Assembly (NCBI RefSeq): GCF_001484965.1 | Contig: NZ_KQ947395.1 | Span: 37,087-101,086 of the forward strand | DNA length: 64,000 nucleotides | From: Shouchella shacheensis | GTDB lineage: Bacteria > Bacillota > Bacilli > Bacillales > Bacillaceae_D | Direction: 5' to 3' | Part shown: one piece after another, positions 55,025-64,000 of the stretch | How the letters are laid out: the number at the start of each line of letters is the position of its first letter | How positions within the stretch are numbered: position 1 is the first letter of the stretch | Translations under genes and position numbers: made by a program | The notes under the pieces: generated by a model | Told to the model about the DNA's origin: nothing | Databases searched by the model: none | Seen by the model: only the letters and a program-made list of their open reading frames with translations

Positions 55025-55075
55025 CAGGAACTCAGGGCTTTTCGCTTCTGAGCGACTCGCCTGCGCTTTTCGGAG
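55025..55075 (+). repeat. 3' fragment of an interspersed repeat after spoIIIAH
   Basis: CGCTTCTGAGCGACTCGCCTGCGCTTTTCGG matches the right arm of type A units (GCTTCTG-N4-ACCCGCCTGCGCTTTTCGG). The left half is missing, so it is a truncated copy next to a terminator. Confidence 0.7.
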
Positions 55076-55193
55076 TTACTTCCGAAAGCAAAGCTGTCCC
55101 TCTTACATAGGGCCTTGTTTTAAAAGAGAATGCATTCCCTTTCTCCTCATGATATAATACAGCAATGTACACTGAAGTTGAGGAGAGATACGT

Positions 55194-55565
55194 ATGGAAT
55201 GGTCCGATTTAACAGAAGGCGCGAAGGCCGTCCTTGAACAAACGCGCAACATTAAGAACGACAATATTCAAATTGTAGAGTTTGAAGTAGGGTTTGAAGA
55301 GGCCGTTGAAGACGTGGATGGGGATCAAGTGACCGTCTCCATTCAAGAAGACGATTATAAGAACTTAAAGCGCTATACTCAGGAAAATGAATACGGCGAG
55401 ACGTATCATATGGCCCGCAATAAGGACATCGTGAAGATCATTCTGCTTGAGAACGGCAAGGTTCCGGATAATCTTTCAGAGTTCCCTGTGTTCCGTCAAT
55501 ATAAGAAAGAAGCCCTTCTAAAAGAAGAGGAGCAGAAAACGGATGTAGAAGAAAATCAAGAATAA
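55194..55565 (+). CDS. Small acidic protein of unknown function
   Basis: A 123-residue, strongly acidic soluble protein, which I do not recognise. The body looks alpha/beta (IKNDNIQIVEFEVGFEEAVEDVDGDQVTVSIQEDDYKNL, landmarks only), with aromatic TYHMARN and a C-terminal charged helix (KKEALLKEEEQKTDVEENQE). No membrane segment, cysteine or signal peptide is present. GAGGAGAG before ATG 55194 and TATAAT at 55152-55157 indicate it is expressed. It lies between spoIIIAH and accB, where B. subtilis has no gene. Confidence 0.7.
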   Translation: MEWSDLTEGAKAVLEQTRNIKNDNIQIVEFEVGFEEAVEDVDGDQVTVSIQEDDYKNLKRYTQENEYGETYHMARNKDIVKIILLENGKVPDNLSEFPVFRQYKKEALLKEEEQKTDVEENQE

Positions 55566-55730
55566 CGACCAAAGCGTGGCGTCTTGTTTGTAGGAGTGAG
55601 GTGCCCACGTGGTTTTTCTACATATTAAAGGATATCTTGAACCGATAGCGAAATAAATATCAAGATGGGTGCGTTTCCTCAAGGCGGTAGGACCACTGCG
55701 AGGAAATGAAGCGAAAAGGAGCGGTCGAGA

Positions 55731-56213
55731 GTGTTGAACGTCGAAGAAATTAAGAGTCTCATTGAGGCACTGGATCAATCTTCCGTTGATGAACTAGAAT
55801 ACGAGGAAGACAAAACAAAAATTACGTTACGAAAGCATCAGATACAAAGTCAGACCCCCGTGTCGGTCGTTCAGGAGTCTAACTCAACTGTTCAGCCACA
55901 GGTACAGAAAGAAGCGCCGGCAGCCCCTGCCGCGCAGGAAGAGGTACTTGTTGAAGAGCCAGCGGATTCGAGCAACTTGTACACGGTAACCTCGCCAATG
56001 GTAGGGACGTTTTATGCGGCCCCTTCCCCAGACACTGATCCCTATGTCTCTGAAGGGGCGAAGGTTGAAGAAGAAACGGTTGTTTGTATTGTTGAAGCGA
56101 TGAAGCTAATGAATCCAATTGTTGCAGATGTGCAAGGAGAAATTGTTGAGATCGTGGCGCAAAACGGCGAGCTTGTAGAATACGGACAGCCTCTAATGGT
56201 CGTTAAATTGTAA
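55731..56213 (+). CDS. accB: Biotin carboxyl carrier protein of acetyl-CoA carboxylase
   Basis: A 160-residue BCCP that carries CO2 on biotin between biotin carboxylase and carboxyltransferase in the first step of fatty acid synthesis. The biotinylated lysine is in VEAMKLMNPI (about residue 123), with the thumb-containing region TVTSPMVGTFYAAPSPDTDPYV before it, and an N-terminal EEIKSLIEALDQS helix. The Pro/Ala-rich linker lies at about 40-80. GTG 55731 follows AAAGGAG. It forms a pair with accC. A 7-bp inverted repeat ATCTTGA/TCAAGAT lies in its leader (55633-55662), possibly regulatory. Confidence 0.95.
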   Translation: MLNVEEIKSLIEALDQSSVDELEYEEDKTKITLRKHQIQSQTPVSVVQESNSTVQPQVQKEAPAAPAAQEEVLVEEPADSSNLYTVTSPMVGTFYAAPSPDTDPYVSEGAKVEEETVVCIVEAMKLMNPIVADVQGEIVEIVAQNGELVEYGQPLMVVKL

Positions 56214-56237
56214 AGAAGTGTGGGAGCTGGGTTATTG

Positions 56238-57596
56238 ATGATGAAACGTATACTGATCGCAAACCGAGGCGAAATTGCCGTGCGTATCATTCGCGCCTGT
56301 AAGGAGCTTGACATAGAAACGGTGGCAGTGTATTCAGAGGCAGATATGGATGCACTCCATGTACAACTTGCGGATGAAGCCTTTTGCATTGGACCAACGC
56401 CATCGGCAAAGAGCTATTTAAATTTCACCAACCTCATGAGCGTCGCTACACTGACAGAAACGGATGCGATTCACCCAGGGTACGGCTTCCTGGCGGAAAA
56501 TGCTGATTTCGCGGAGATCTGTGCCGCATGTAACATTACCTTTATTGGTCCAAGTCCGACGGCGATCTCTCGTATGGGAGCGAAGGACGTAGCGCGGGAG
56601 ACGATGGACCAAGCAGGCGTACCGATTGTCCCTGGGTCGGATGGCATTATTGATTCAGTCGAGCATGGGCTAGCAGTTGCTGAGCAAATCGCCTATCCAG
56701 TCATTATCAAAGCAACCGCTGGCGGTGGCGGGAAAGGCATTCGTGTCGCCCGCAATGCTAAAGAGCTGGAGTCAGGCATTCAGGTGACGCAGCAAGAAGC
56801 GGAGACGGCTTTTGGGAATCCAGGTGTCTACCTTGAAAAATACATTGAGGACTTCAGGCATGTGGAAATTCAAGTGATGGCGGACAATCATGGCAACGTC
56901 GTTCATCTTGGCGAGCGTGATTGCTCGATCCAACGCAGGCTTCAGAAGCTCGTTGAGGAGACGCCGTCCCCAGCAATTACAGCAAAGAAACGCTGTGAAA
57001 TGGGAGAAGCAGCCGTAGCGGCAGCAAAAGCAGTGAATTATTCAGGAGCGGGAACTGTTGAATTTATTTACGACCACCAAACCGGAGCCTTTTATTTCAT
57101 GGAAATGAACACGCGTATTCAAGTGGAGCACCCGGTGACGGAAATGGTGACGGGCATTGATTTAGTCAAGGAGCAAATCCGCGTGGCAAACGGGGAGCGC
57201 CTGTCTTTTCGCCAAGAAGACATTACCTTCAGCGGCTGGGCGATTGAATGCCGTATCAATGCTGAGAATCCGGAAAAGAACTTCATGCCATCTCCAGGGA
57301 AAATCACCGATTACTTAGCTCCTGGCGGGTTTGGTGTACGAATTGATTCGGCGGTTTATCCAGGCTATACGATTTCGCCATTTTATGATTCAATGGTAGC
57401 AAAAGTGATTACGCATGGGGCAACTAGGGAAGAAGCAATTGCACGAATGAAGCGAGCGCTCGAGGAATTTGAAATTGAAGGCGTTGATACAACCATCCCG
57501 TTTCACTTGAACTTGCTTGACCATGAAGTGTTTGTCTCCGGTGATTTTAATACGAAGTTTATTGAAACCTATGACGTCATGCCCGTGGAAAAATAA
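56238..57596 (+). CDS. accC: Biotin carboxylase of acetyl-CoA carboxylase
   Basis: A 452-residue ATP-grasp enzyme that carboxylates biotin on AccB using bicarbonate and [25 protein letters not shown] is the N-terminal domain start (landmarks only); the glycine-rich ATP loop [15 protein letters not shown] is near residues 158-172; [19 protein letters not shown] and [14 protein letters not shown] are the conserved core. ATG 56238 is one of two adjacent ATG codons; either may be used. It begins 24 bp after accB and is clearly co-transcribed. Confidence 0.96.
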   Translation: MMKRILIANRGEIAVRIIRACKELDIETVAVYSEADMDALHVQLADEAFCIGPTPSAKSYLNFTNLMSVATLTETDAIHPGYGFLAENADFAEICAACNITFIGPSPTAISRMGAKDVARETMDQAGVPIVPGSDGIIDSVEHGLAVAEQIAYPVIIKATAGGGGKGIRVARNAKELESGIQVTQQEAETAFGNPGVYLEKYIEDFRHVEIQVMADNHGNVVHLGERDCSIQRRLQKLVEETPSPAITAKKRCEMGEAAVAAAKAVNYSGAGTVEFIYDHQTGAFYFMEMNTRIQVEHPVTEMVTGIDLVKEQIRVANGERLSFRQEDITFSGWAIECRINAENPEKNFMPSPGKITDYLAPGGFGVRIDSAVYPGYTISPFYDSMVAKVITHGATREEAIARMKRALEEFEIEGVDTTIPFHLNLLDHEVFVSGDFNTKFIETYDVMPVEK

Positions 57597-57619
57597 TTGC
57601 AAGCAAAGGAGATGAAAGC

Positions 57620-58027
57620 ATGGATGAGCATCAGCTTTTAGAACTAGAAGAACAAAAAAGCGGACTTGGGAAAGTGGAAATTTCCCCTGAAGTCATTGAG
57701 GTCATTGCCGGAATCGCTGCTCAGGAAGTCGAGGGCGTTGCTTCCTTACGTGGAAACTTCGCAGCAGACGTGGCTGAGCGCCTTGGGAAAAAGAATCATG
57801 GCAAAGGAGTCAAGGTTGAACTGCGGGAAGACGGCATTGTTGTCGATGTTTCCATCAGTATCCTTTACGGGGCGGCGGTGCCAGAAGTAGCGAACTTAAT
57901 CCAGCACAACATTCAACAAGCACTTGAGACAATGACGGCGATCGAGCTTAAGGCGATCAATGTGCACGTAGTCGGCGTCTTTTTTGAAACACAAGAACCT
58001 CCTACAGAGTCTCCGTATGAAGCATAG
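57620..58027 (+). CDS. yqhY: Asp23/Gls24 family envelope stress protein YqhY
   Basis: A 135-residue cytoplasmic protein of the Asp23/Gls24 (DUF322) family. GKVEISPEVIEVIAGIAAQEVEGVASLRG at about residues 17-45 and the alternating beta pattern VKVELREDGIVVDVSISILYGAAVPEVA are typical (landmarks only). In Bacillus, YqhY is tied to acetyl-CoA carboxylase function: its loss makes cells accumulate mutations lowering the enzyme. Its place just after accB-accC here repeats that link. GCAAAGGAGATG precedes ATG. A terminator follows. Confidence 0.92.
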   Translation: MDEHQLLELEEQKSGLGKVEISPEVIEVIAGIAAQEVEGVASLRGNFAADVAERLGKKNHGKGVKVELREDGIVVDVSISILYGAAVPEVANLIQHNIQQALETMTAIELKAINVHVVGVFFETQEPPTESPYEA

Positions 58028-58041
58028 AAGAAGGGGTGTTG

Positions 58042-58065
58042 AAACCGGCGAATGCCGGTTTTTTT
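58042..58065 (+). terminator. Terminator of the accB-accC-yqhY operon
   Basis: AACCGGC-GAAT-GCCGGTT is a perfect stem with a tetraloop, followed by T6. Confidence 0.93.
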
Positions 58066-58072
58066 CATTGCT

Positions 58073-58100
58073 TTTACGAAAGTAGAATATGCGCTATACT
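58073..58100 (+). promoter_or_regulatory. Promoter of the nusB-folD-xse-ispA operon
   Basis: TTTACG (58073-58078) and TATACT (58095-58100) are 16 bases apart, right after the upstream terminator and 45 bp before nusB. Confidence 0.6.
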
Positions 58101-58144
58101 GGGTAAGATGAATCAATAAGCTAGAACGATTAAAGGAGTCGACT

Positions 58145-58567
58145 ATGAACCGAAGGGTAGCACGGTTACGAGCAGTGCAGGCGCTCTACCAAATGAATTT
58201 AATAGGCCTGGAAGCGGAGCAAGCGATTGAAAACACAGTGTCCGCGGAAGAAGAGGCCTCCCCTTTTTTTGAGGAACTCATCTACGGAACGCAAGAAAAG
58301 CAAGAAGCGGTTGATCACGTACTAGCGCAAAACTTAAAAGGCTACACGCTTGACCGTTTAGGCTATGTGGACCGGTCGATTGCACGGATGGCCCTGTATG
58401 AGATGCTTTATATTGATGATATTCCGATGAATGTCACCTTGAATGAGGCTATTGAGCTTGCCAAAGCCTTTGGTGGCGAAGACGCCGGCAGATTCATGAA
58501 CGGAGTGTTGTCCAATTCATTTGATACAGCAATGAAGCAAAAGACAGACGAGACAGAAAAGGAGTAA
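58145..58567 (+). CDS. nusB: Transcription antitermination factor NusB
   Basis: A 140-residue helical RNA-binding protein that joins NusE on boxA RNA in rRNA antitermination. It opens NRRVARLRAVQALYQMNLIG with the arginine-rich helix that binds RNA; YIDDIPMNVTLNEAIELAKAFGGEDAGRFMNGVLS (residues about 93-127, landmarks only) is the strongest family mark. AAAGGAGTCGACT precedes ATG. It begins a close-set run of genes to ispA. Confidence 0.95.
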   Translation: MNRRVARLRAVQALYQMNLIGLEAEQAIENTVSAEEEASPFFEELIYGTQEKQEAVDHVLAQNLKGYTLDRLGYVDRSIARMALYEMLYIDDIPMNVTLNEAIELAKAFGGEDAGRFMNGVLSNSFDTAMKQKTDETEKE

Positions 58568-58573
58568 TGCGGG

Positions 58574-59419
58574 ATGTCAGCACAAGTACTAAGTGGAAAA
58601 CAGCTAGCAAGCGAAAAGCGTGAAGACATGAAGGCCTCGGTTCAAGCACTGAAAGAGAAAGGTGTTACTCCCGGTCTAGCAGTCATTTTGGTGGGGGAGG
58701 ACCCTGCCAGCCAAACCTATGTGCGAAATAAGCAAAAAGCGTGTGAGAACACAGGGATTCACTCAGAGCTCATCGAGCTTCCAGAGACAACACCGGAAAA
58801 TGAACTGCTTTCCAGGATTGAAGAGTTGAATCGCGATGAATCCATTGATGGCATTCTCGTGCAGCTGCCGTTGCCTTCGCACATTTCTGAGCAATCGGTG
58901 ATTGAAGCGATTGCTCCAAGCAAAGATGTCGACTGCTTTCACCCGACGAATGTTGGGAAAATGATGATTGGGGAAGAGGGCTTTCTTCCTTGCACCCCGC
59001 ACGGCATTCTTGTCATGCTCAAGGAGTCAGGCGTTGATATTGCCGGAAAACACGCCGTCATCATCGGTCGAAGCAACATTGTCGGCAAGCCGGTTGGCCA
59101 ACTTCTCCTCAATGAGCATGCGACGGTGACGTACTGCCACTCGCGCACCCCCAATTTACGCGAGATGACACGTCAAGCGGACATTCTCGTTGTTGCCGTT
59201 GGGCGCTATGGGGTTGTGGGAGGCGAGGACATTAAAGAAGGAGCAGTAGTGATTGACGTTGGCATGAATCGCGTCGAAGGCAAGCTGCGTGGAGATGTTG
59301 AGTTTGAATCAGCGAAAGAGAAGGCCTCCCTTATTACTCCTGTGCCGGGTGGCGTCGGGCCGATGACGATTACTATGCTACTTGACAACACCATCCATTC
59401 TGCACGGAAACGCTCATAG
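58574..59419 (+). CDS. folD: Bifunctional methylenetetrahydrofolate dehydrogenase/cyclohydrolase FolD
   Basis: A 281-residue enzyme that interconverts 5,10-methylene-, methenyl- and 10-formyl-THF with NADP. The catalytic lysine is in YVRNKQKACE (about residues 47-56), with GILVQLPLPSHI, PCTPHGI and the NADP-binding IIGRSNIVGKPVGQLL and VPGGVGPMT motifs. It processes the methylene-THF that the glycine cleavage system in this same window produces. It starts seven bases after nusB. Confidence 0.96.
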   Translation: MSAQVLSGKQLASEKREDMKASVQALKEKGVTPGLAVILVGEDPASQTYVRNKQKACENTGIHSELIELPETTPENELLSRIEELNRDESIDGILVQLPLPSHISEQSVIEAIAPSKDVDCFHPTNVGKMMIGEEGFLPCTPHGILVMLKESGVDIAGKHAVIIGRSNIVGKPVGQLLLNEHATVTYCHSRTPNLREMTRQADILVVAVGRYGVVGGEDIKEGAVVIDVGMNRVEGKLRGDVEFESAKEKASLITPVPGGVGPMTITMLLDNTIHSARKRS

Positions 59420-59428
59420 GAGGTAGGC

Positions 59429-60787
59429 ATGACGGAAATGTGGACCGTCACTGAGGTGACGCGCTATGTTAAACAGCTGATGGAGGATGACTTCGTGTTG
59501 CCGGACGTTTGGATTCGTGGCGAGCTCTCCAACTTCAAGCGACATTCTCGTGGCCATATGTACTTTTCCGTAAAGGATGAGAATTCGCGCATTCAAGCGG
59601 TGATGTTTGCTGGTCATAATCGATTTTTACGCTTTAAACCGGAAAATGGTATGAACGTGCTCCTGCGCGGGGAAGTCAATGTTTATGAGCCCTACGGCCA
59701 GTACCAGTTTTACGCAAAGGAAATGCAGCCAGACGGCATTGGCAGTTTGCATGTCGCTTTCGAGAAGCTGAAAAGTCAGCTGGAAGAAGAAGGCTTGTTT
59801 GCTGTCGAGAGAAAACGGAGAATTCCAAGTCTCCCGCAGCATATTGCCATCATTACTTCACCCACAGGTGCGGCGATTAGAGACATCCGCACTACATTAA
59901 AACGGCGTTTTCCACAGGCGAGAGTTACGCTCCTCCCTGCACTTGTTCAAGGAGACGGAGCCCCTGTTTCCGTCACCCAGGCGATCGAGAGGGCAAGTCT
60001 AGCCGGCGTGTTTGATGTACTGATTCTCGGCCGTGGTGGCGGTTCAATTGAGGAGTTATGGGCGTTTAATGAAGAAATCGTCGCTCGGGCGATCGCAGAT
60101 TCACGCATTCCTGTTATTTCAGCCGTCGGTCACGAAACGGACTTTACAATAAGCGACTTTGTCGCCGACGTGCGAGCACCAACGCCAACGGCTGCGGCGG
60201 AGCTTGCTGTGCCGGATTACAGAGAACTCATTGATCAAGTGGGTAACTTAAGGCGGAGAATGCAGCGAGCGACGGTGGAGCGGGTCGTTGGGGAACGAAA
60301 GGTTCTGGAGCGTCTGCAGCGCTCCTATGCGTTTCGCTACCCAGAGCAGCTTGTGCGCCAAAAGGAGCAGCAACTGGACGGACTGTTCGACAGATTAAAA
60401 GGGAGTGCGACGCGGCACTTAATCGATAAACGAAGAAGGTACAAAGAGGTAAACAAAGCCATCACTCGGCAGCACCCGAGCACGCGTCTCGCGCAGTTAA
60501 GGGAAAAGCTTACTCAGCAGGAGGCGCTCCTTACACGCGCAGCATCGGAGCGAGTGAAAGAGAAGAAACAGCATTTCTCTGCCTTGCTGCACAGCTTAAA
60601 TTTGCTTAGTCCGCTAAATGTCATGGAGCGTGGATATTCGCTTGCCTACAAGGAAGAGGAGCTGCTGAAATCGGTCGCTCAAGTGCAGCAAGGAGATTCG
60701 CTCACGATTAACGTTAGCGACGGAAGCATAGATTGTCAGGTGCACTCCGTGAGGAAAAGCCAAGCCGAAAAGGAGGAATACACGTGA
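59429..60787 (+). CDS. xseA: Exodeoxyribonuclease VII large subunit
   Basis: A 452-residue catalytic subunit of exonuclease VII, which degrades single-stranded DNA from both ends. The N-terminal OB fold (residues about 1-105: [24 protein letters not shown]) binds DNA; the catalytic domain contains [28 protein letters not shown] and [32 protein letters not shown] (landmarks only). The C-terminal part (about 265-440) is a long coiled coil that binds XseB subunits. AGGAGGTAGGC precedes ATG. It overlaps xseB by four bases. Confidence 0.96.
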   Translation: MTEMWTVTEVTRYVKQLMEDDFVLPDVWIRGELSNFKRHSRGHMYFSVKDENSRIQAVMFAGHNRFLRFKPENGMNVLLRGEVNVYEPYGQYQFYAKEMQPDGIGSLHVAFEKLKSQLEEEGLFAVERKRRIPSLPQHIAIITSPTGAAIRDIRTTLKRRFPQARVTLLPALVQGDGAPVSVTQAIERASLAGVFDVLILGRGGGSIEELWAFNEEIVARAIADSRIPVISAVGHETDFTISDFVADVRAPTPTAAAELAVPDYRELIDQVGNLRRRMQRATVERVVGERKVLERLQRSYAFRYPEQLVRQKEQQLDGLFDRLKGSATRHLIDKRRRYKEVNKAITRQHPSTRLAQLREKLTQQEALLTRAASERVKEKKQHFSALLHSLNLLSPLNVMERGYSLAYKEEELLKSVAQVQQGDSLTINVSDGSIDCQVHSVRKSQAEKEEYT

Positions 60788-61026
60788 ATGAAACAAAGCC
60801 AAGTCAGACGTTTGAGGAGTCCATGGAGGAGCTTGAAAACGTTGTTGAAAAACTTGAGCAAGGGGACGTTCCGCTAGAGGAAGCGATTGCGATGTTTCAA
60901 AAAGGAATGGAACTTTCAAAGACGTGTCATGAGAAGCTCGAGAAAGTGGAACATCAACTCGATCAAATCATGCACGAGGACGGTGAGCTTGTCGAAACCG
61001 ATCTTAGCAAGGAGGAACAGGAGTGA
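60784..61026 (+). CDS. xseB: Exodeoxyribonuclease VII small subunit
   Basis: An 80-residue helical-hairpin protein that binds the XseA coiled coil. [35 protein letters not shown] is the signature (about residues 11-45, landmarks only). GTG 60784 is chosen because it overlaps the xseA stop (GTGA) with AAGGAGG upstream. A longer frame beginning at 60733 reads through xseA and is rejected. It overlaps ispA by four bases. Confidence 0.95.
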   Translation: MNETKPSQTFEESMEELENVVEKLEQGDVPLEEAIAMFQKGMELSKTCHEKLEKVEHQLDQIMHEDGELVETDLSKEEQE

Positions 61027-61913
61027 GCGCGTCTTTTCAAGAATTTTTGAATGAAGCAAGGACAATGGTTGAGCGCAAGCTGCCCCTGCACATCGCCTCC
61101 ATGGCAACAGAAGATCAGCTAAAGAAGTCGATGATCTATTCACTTGAAGCAGGGGGAAAGCGAGTTCGACCTGTATTGGTGCTCGCTGTACTCGATGCCT
61201 ACAACCTTCCGCTTGACACTGGTGTTGATGTGGCTTGTGCGATCGAGATGGTCCATACATACTCACTGGTTCATGACGATCTGCCAGCCATGGACAATGA
61301 TGATCTTCGACGAGGCAAGCCAACCAATCATAAGGTGTTTGGTGAGGCAACGGCCATCCTCGCTGGCGACGCACTGTTAACGCGTAGCTTTGGCGTCATT
61401 GCCGATGTAGCAGATGAGGACGTTAGCGCAGAGACCAAGCTAAAGCTCATTCAAGGGCTCTCCAAGGCCGCCGGGGCAGAGGGCATGGTTGGTGGACAAA
61501 TGGCCGATATGGAGGCGGAGAATCGTCAGGTTACTGCTCATGAGCTTGCCAGTATTCATCATCGCAAAACCGGAGATCTGCTCTCCTTCGCCATTCTTGC
61601 GGGTGCATTGATTGGGGGGGTCTCGGAAGTCGATCAGGAGCGGCTGCGCTTATTTGGTCAGGAGCTCGGTCTCCTTTTTCAAATTAAAGACGACATTTTA
61701 GATGTCGAAGGCGATGCTTCGGTGATTGGCAAGCCAGTAGGCAGCGATTTAACCAACAACAAAAGCACCTATCCAAGCCTTTTGGGCCTTGGAGGAGCGA
61801 AAGAAATGCTTGAGACCCATTATCAGGAAGCGAAAGCGTATTTGCGTGAGCTGGGACTAGAAGAAACGCTGTTAGCGTCGCTTTTGGATTACGTGACTTT
61901 TCGTGATCGTTAA
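61023..61913 (+). CDS. ispA: Geranyl/farnesyl diphosphate synthase
   Basis: A 296-residue trans-prenyltransferase that condenses isopentenyl diphosphate with allylic diphosphates, mainly to farnesyl diphosphate. The first aspartate-rich motif is DDLPAMDND (about residues 84-92), preceded by [10 protein letters not shown], and the second is DDILD (about 223-227); GGKRVRPVL near 41-49 holds the substrate-binding arginines. The residues before the first motif (HTYSLVHDD) fit short-chain synthases. GTG 61023 overlaps the xseB stop with AAGGAGGAACAG upstream. Confidence 0.95.
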   Translation: MSASFQEFLNEARTMVERKLPLHIASMATEDQLKKSMIYSLEAGGKRVRPVLVLAVLDAYNLPLDTGVDVACAIEMVHTYSLVHDDLPAMDNDDLRRGKPTNHKVFGEATAILAGDALLTRSFGVIADVADEDVSAETKLKLIQGLSKAAGAEGMVGGQMADMEAENRQVTAHELASIHHRKTGDLLSFAILAGALIGGVSEVDQERLRLFGQELGLLFQIKDDILDVEGDASVIGKPVGSDLTNNKSTYPSLLGLGGAKEMLETHYQEAKAYLRELGLEETLLASLLDYVTFRDR

Positions 61914-61933
61914 ATGAAATATTGCTAAGAGAG

Positions 61934-61961
61934 GAGCCGTTCGGCATTGGGACGGCTTTTT
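61934..61961 (+). terminator. Terminator of the nusB-ispA operon
   Basis: AGCCGT pairs with ACGGCT across an 11-base loop, followed by TTTTTG. The next base starts a repeat array, as seen after several other terminators here. Confidence 0.8.
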
Positions 61962-62210
61962 GTCTAGCTGCGGCGGGTAGAAGCTCGGGATTTTTCGGTC
62001 CTGCCCTGAAATCCAAGACCGGGATTTCGAGTGCAGGCCCTCCAAAATCCGTGCTTCTAAGCAACCCGCCTGCGCATTTCGTATTGTCTAGCTGCGGCGG
62101 GGTAGGGGCTTTGAGATTTTTTGCCCTGACAATGAAATCCAAGACCGGGATTTCTGTGGCAAGTCTTCCAAAATCCGTGCTTCTAGGCAATCCGCCTGCG
62201 CTTTCTTTTT
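61962..62210 (+). repeat. Tandem pair of interspersed palindromic repeats (A-A)
   Basis: Unit 1 (61962-62085) and unit 2 (62086-62210) begin GTCTAGCTGCGGCGG, contain GAAATCCAAGACCGGGATTTC and the TCCAAAATCCGTGCTTCTA right arm, and end CCGCCTGCGC(A/T)TTTC. They lie between the ispA terminator and dxs. The remaining 62211-62382 is AT-rich, with TATACT (62304-62309) as a possible dxs -10 but no good -35. Confidence 0.9.
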
Positions 62211-62382
62211 ACATCTCATTATTTACATATTCCCCCTTATTTGAGCAGTCATGACCACTTTTCTAAGATATCGCTGTTCTTTGCCCTACACTTTTTGCTA
62301 TACTTGGTCTAATGAAATCGAGACAAGTTATACGTGAGGAGAGCGTATAGCGAATTTGAATCTAAAAATGGAGGGTTCGACA

Positions 62383-64000
62383 ATGAACCTTGAAGAAATT
62401 CAGAGCCCCGAGTTCTTGCGACATTACTCGAAAAAGCAGCTCAAGGAGCTCGCTGCTGATATTAGACGTTTTTTAATTGAGAAGTTATCGGTAAGTGGCG
62501 GGCATATCGGACCAAACTTAGGAGTGGTCGAGTTAACGCTGATGCTGCACCAACTCTATGATAGTCCAAAAGACAAGTTCATTTGGGATGTCGGTCATCA
62601 GTCTTATGTCCACAAGATTCTCACTGGGCGTGCAACCCAGTTTGACACTATTCGTCAGTACAAGGGATTGTGCGGGTTCCCTAAGCGCAACGAAAGCGAG
62701 CACGATGTCTGGGAGACGGGGCACAGCTCAACGTCTTTGTCAGCCGCGATGGGGATGGCGACCGCCCGTGACTTAAAGGGAGAAGACAACAGTGTTGTTG
62801 CCATTATTGGTGACGGGGCGTTAACTGGGGGAATGGCGCTTGAAGCTATGAACCACATTGGCGACGAGCAGCGCGACTTGACCGTGATCTTAAACGATAA
62901 CGAAATGTCGATTGCGCCAAATGTCGGTGCCTTGCATAGTATGCTGGGTCGCCTGCGTACAGCCGGCAAGTACAATCGAGCGAAAGAGGATCTCGAACAG
63001 CTTGTTCGCAAAATCCCTGCGTTTGGTGGAAAGCTCGCTGACACAGCGGAGAGACTGAAAGATAGCATGAAGTACCTCCTTGTCTCTGGTGTCTTCTTTG
63101 AAGAAATGGGCTTTACGTACCTTGGTCCTGTAGATGGCCACGATTTAGACGATCTTCGGGATAATTTGCGGTATGCTAAGAAAACTTCAGGTCCTGTACT
63201 CGTGCATGTTGTCACAAAGAAAGGCAAGGGGTACAAGCCAGCGGAGGAAGATGCAAAGGGCGCTTGGCACGGCATTGGACCTTATAAAATTGAAACTGGA
63301 GAAGTAGTCAAAAAAGCTGGACAACCCCCGGCCTATCCCGTTGTTTTTGCGAATACGTTGAAAAAAATCGCTCGCAAGGATGAGCGGGTGGTCGCGATTA
63401 CTCCTGCGATGCCGGGCGGGTCGAAACTGGATCTCTTTGCGGAAGAGTTTCCTGATCGCATGATTGATGTCGGCATTGCCGAGCAGCATGCGGCGACCAT
63501 GGCTGCTGGGATGGCGACGCAAGGAATGAAGCCGGTCTACGCGGTTTACTCCACATTCTTACAGCGGGGCTACGATCAAGTGATCCATGACATCTCACGC
63601 CAGAATCTGAATGTGTTGATTGCGATTGATCGTGCGGGACTCGTCGGTGCAGACGGAGAGACGCATCAGGGCGTGTTTGATATTGCGTTCCTGCGTGCGC
63701 TCCCCAATATGATCATCCTCAATCCTAAGGACGAAAATGAACTGCAGCATATGCTCTACACAGCATTGGCGGTAGAGCACGGGCCGATCGCCGTCCGGTA
63801 CCCACGGGGGAACGGTCTCGGTGTGTCAATGGACAAAGAGCTTCAGCAGCTGCCGATTGGCAAATGGGAGACGATTCAGGAAGGCTCGGAGGCGTGTGTG
63901 CTGACGTTTGGAACAATGCTGCCCGTCGCCGAAGCGGCCGTGAACGAATTGCAGAAGAAAGGAAACTCGGTGCGTCTCGTGAACGCGAACTCCGTAAAAC
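62383..64000 (+). CDS. dxs: 1-deoxy-D-xylulose-5-phosphate synthase (3' end beyond window)
   Basis: The first 539 codons of a ThDP enzyme that joins pyruvate and glyceraldehyde 3-phosphate, the entry step of the MEP isoprenoid route feeding IspA. It opens [20 protein letters not shown]. The substrate and cofactor motifs are [32 protein letters not shown], the ThDP motif [15 protein letters not shown]...NDN (about residues 145-175) and [16 protein letters not shown] with the catalytic Glu. ATG 62383 follows GGAGGG. The reading frame is open at the window edge; a full Dxs is about 630 residues, so roughly 90 are missing. Confidence 0.95.
   Translation, partial: MNLEEIQSPEFLRHYSKKQLKELAADIRRFLIEKLSVSGGHIGPNLGVVELTLMLHQLYDSPKDKFIWDVGHQSYVHKILTGRATQFDTIRQYKGLCGFPKRNESEHDVWETGHSSTSLSAAMGMATARDLKGEDNSVVAIIGDGALTGGMALEAMNHIGDEQRDLTVILNDNEMSIAPNVGALHSMLGRLRTAGKYNRAKEDLEQLVRKIPAFGGKLADTAERLKDSMKYLLVSGVFFEEMGFTYLGPVDGHDLDDLRDNLRYAKKTSGPVLVHVVTKKGKGYKPAEEDAKGAWHGIGPYKIETGEVVKKAGQPPAYPVVFANTLKKIARKDERVVAITPAMPGGSKLDLFAEEFPDRMIDVGIAEQHAATMAAGMATQGMKPVYAVYSTFLQRGYDQVIHDISRQNLNVLIAIDRAGLVGADGETHQGVFDIAFLRALPNMIILNPKDENELQHMLYTALAVEHGPIAVRYPRGNGLGVSMDKELQQLPIGKWETIQEGSEACVLTFGTMLPVAEAAVNELQKKGNSVRLVNANSVK

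Noticed and set aside
60733-60783. Extended XseB N-terminus from 60733
   Set aside because: It reads through the xseA coding end; GTG 60784 with AAGGAGG and the usual stop-start overlap fits better.

Overview
The window is a stretch of a spore-forming, low-to-moderate G+C Bacillaceae chromosome. The core gene order follows the Bacillus subtilis yqg-yqh-yqi region from memory: comGC-GG, yqzE, yqgY, yqgX, yqgW, yqhG/yqhH, gcvT-gcvPA-gcvPB, yqhL, lipM, mntR, yqhO, yqhP, yqhR, yqhT, efp, yqhV, spoIIIAA-AH, accB-accC, yqhY, nusB, folD, xseA-xseB, ispA, dxs. A spore coat-like gene, the spoIIIA operon and a nearby ectoine hydroxylase gene suggest an endospore former of salty or alkaline habitats. 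The species cannot be named from this window.

Layout. 1-1.5 kb: tRNA-Ser, tRNA-Leu and ectD. 1.5-4.1 kb: yidD and a competence pseudopilin operon without comGA and comGB, then yqzE. 4.1-8.3 kb: small conserved genes, a glyoxalase-II-like hydrolase and the yqhH-yqhG pair. 8.3-14.4 kb: glycine riboswitch, glycine cleavage genes, a rhodanese-like protein and the octanoyltransferase LipM, which acts on the lipoyl protein of the same complex. 14.5-19.7 kb: helD, a short transposon-like element at its stop codon, dat, mntR and a coat-like gene. 19.7-27 kb: an accessory block on the minus strand with a tricarboxylate-type transporter (tctCBA), a CitA/CitB-like two-component pair and putP. 27.3-31.8 kb: yqhO, yqhP, yqhR, yqhT, efp.

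31.8-46.5 kb is the most interesting accessory block, inserted between efp and yqhV: a LacI-type regulator, a TRAP transporter (dctPQM), an HPr/Crh-like protein with no phosphorylatable histidine, an operon of aldehyde dehydrogenase, zinc alcohol dehydrogenase, ThDP enzyme, CoA-transferase and HMG-CoA-lyase-like protein, a decayed tctA copy, aroD, a TIM-barrel isomerase-like gene and an IclR regulator. Four promoters in this block carry a palindrome centred on ATCGAT. Two of them also share a nearly identical 63-bp promoter with paired GGAAYTAA boxes. The block therefore reads as one regulon for uptake and breakdown of an unidentified organic acid. aroK and an unknown polytopic membrane protein follow.

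48.9-64 kb returns to the core: yqhV, spoIIIA, acetyl-CoA carboxylase subunits, and a nusB-to-dxs run joining transcription, folate, DNA repair and isoprenoid genes. dxs runs off the window end.

Scattered through the window at the 3' ends of transcription units are copies of two related ~123-bp palindromic repeats with shared ends (GTCTAGCTCC...TGCGCTTTTC), single or in tandem arrays of up to four. One copy sits inverted between the glycine riboswitch terminator and gcvT, and a degenerate copy lies inside the spoIIIA operon.
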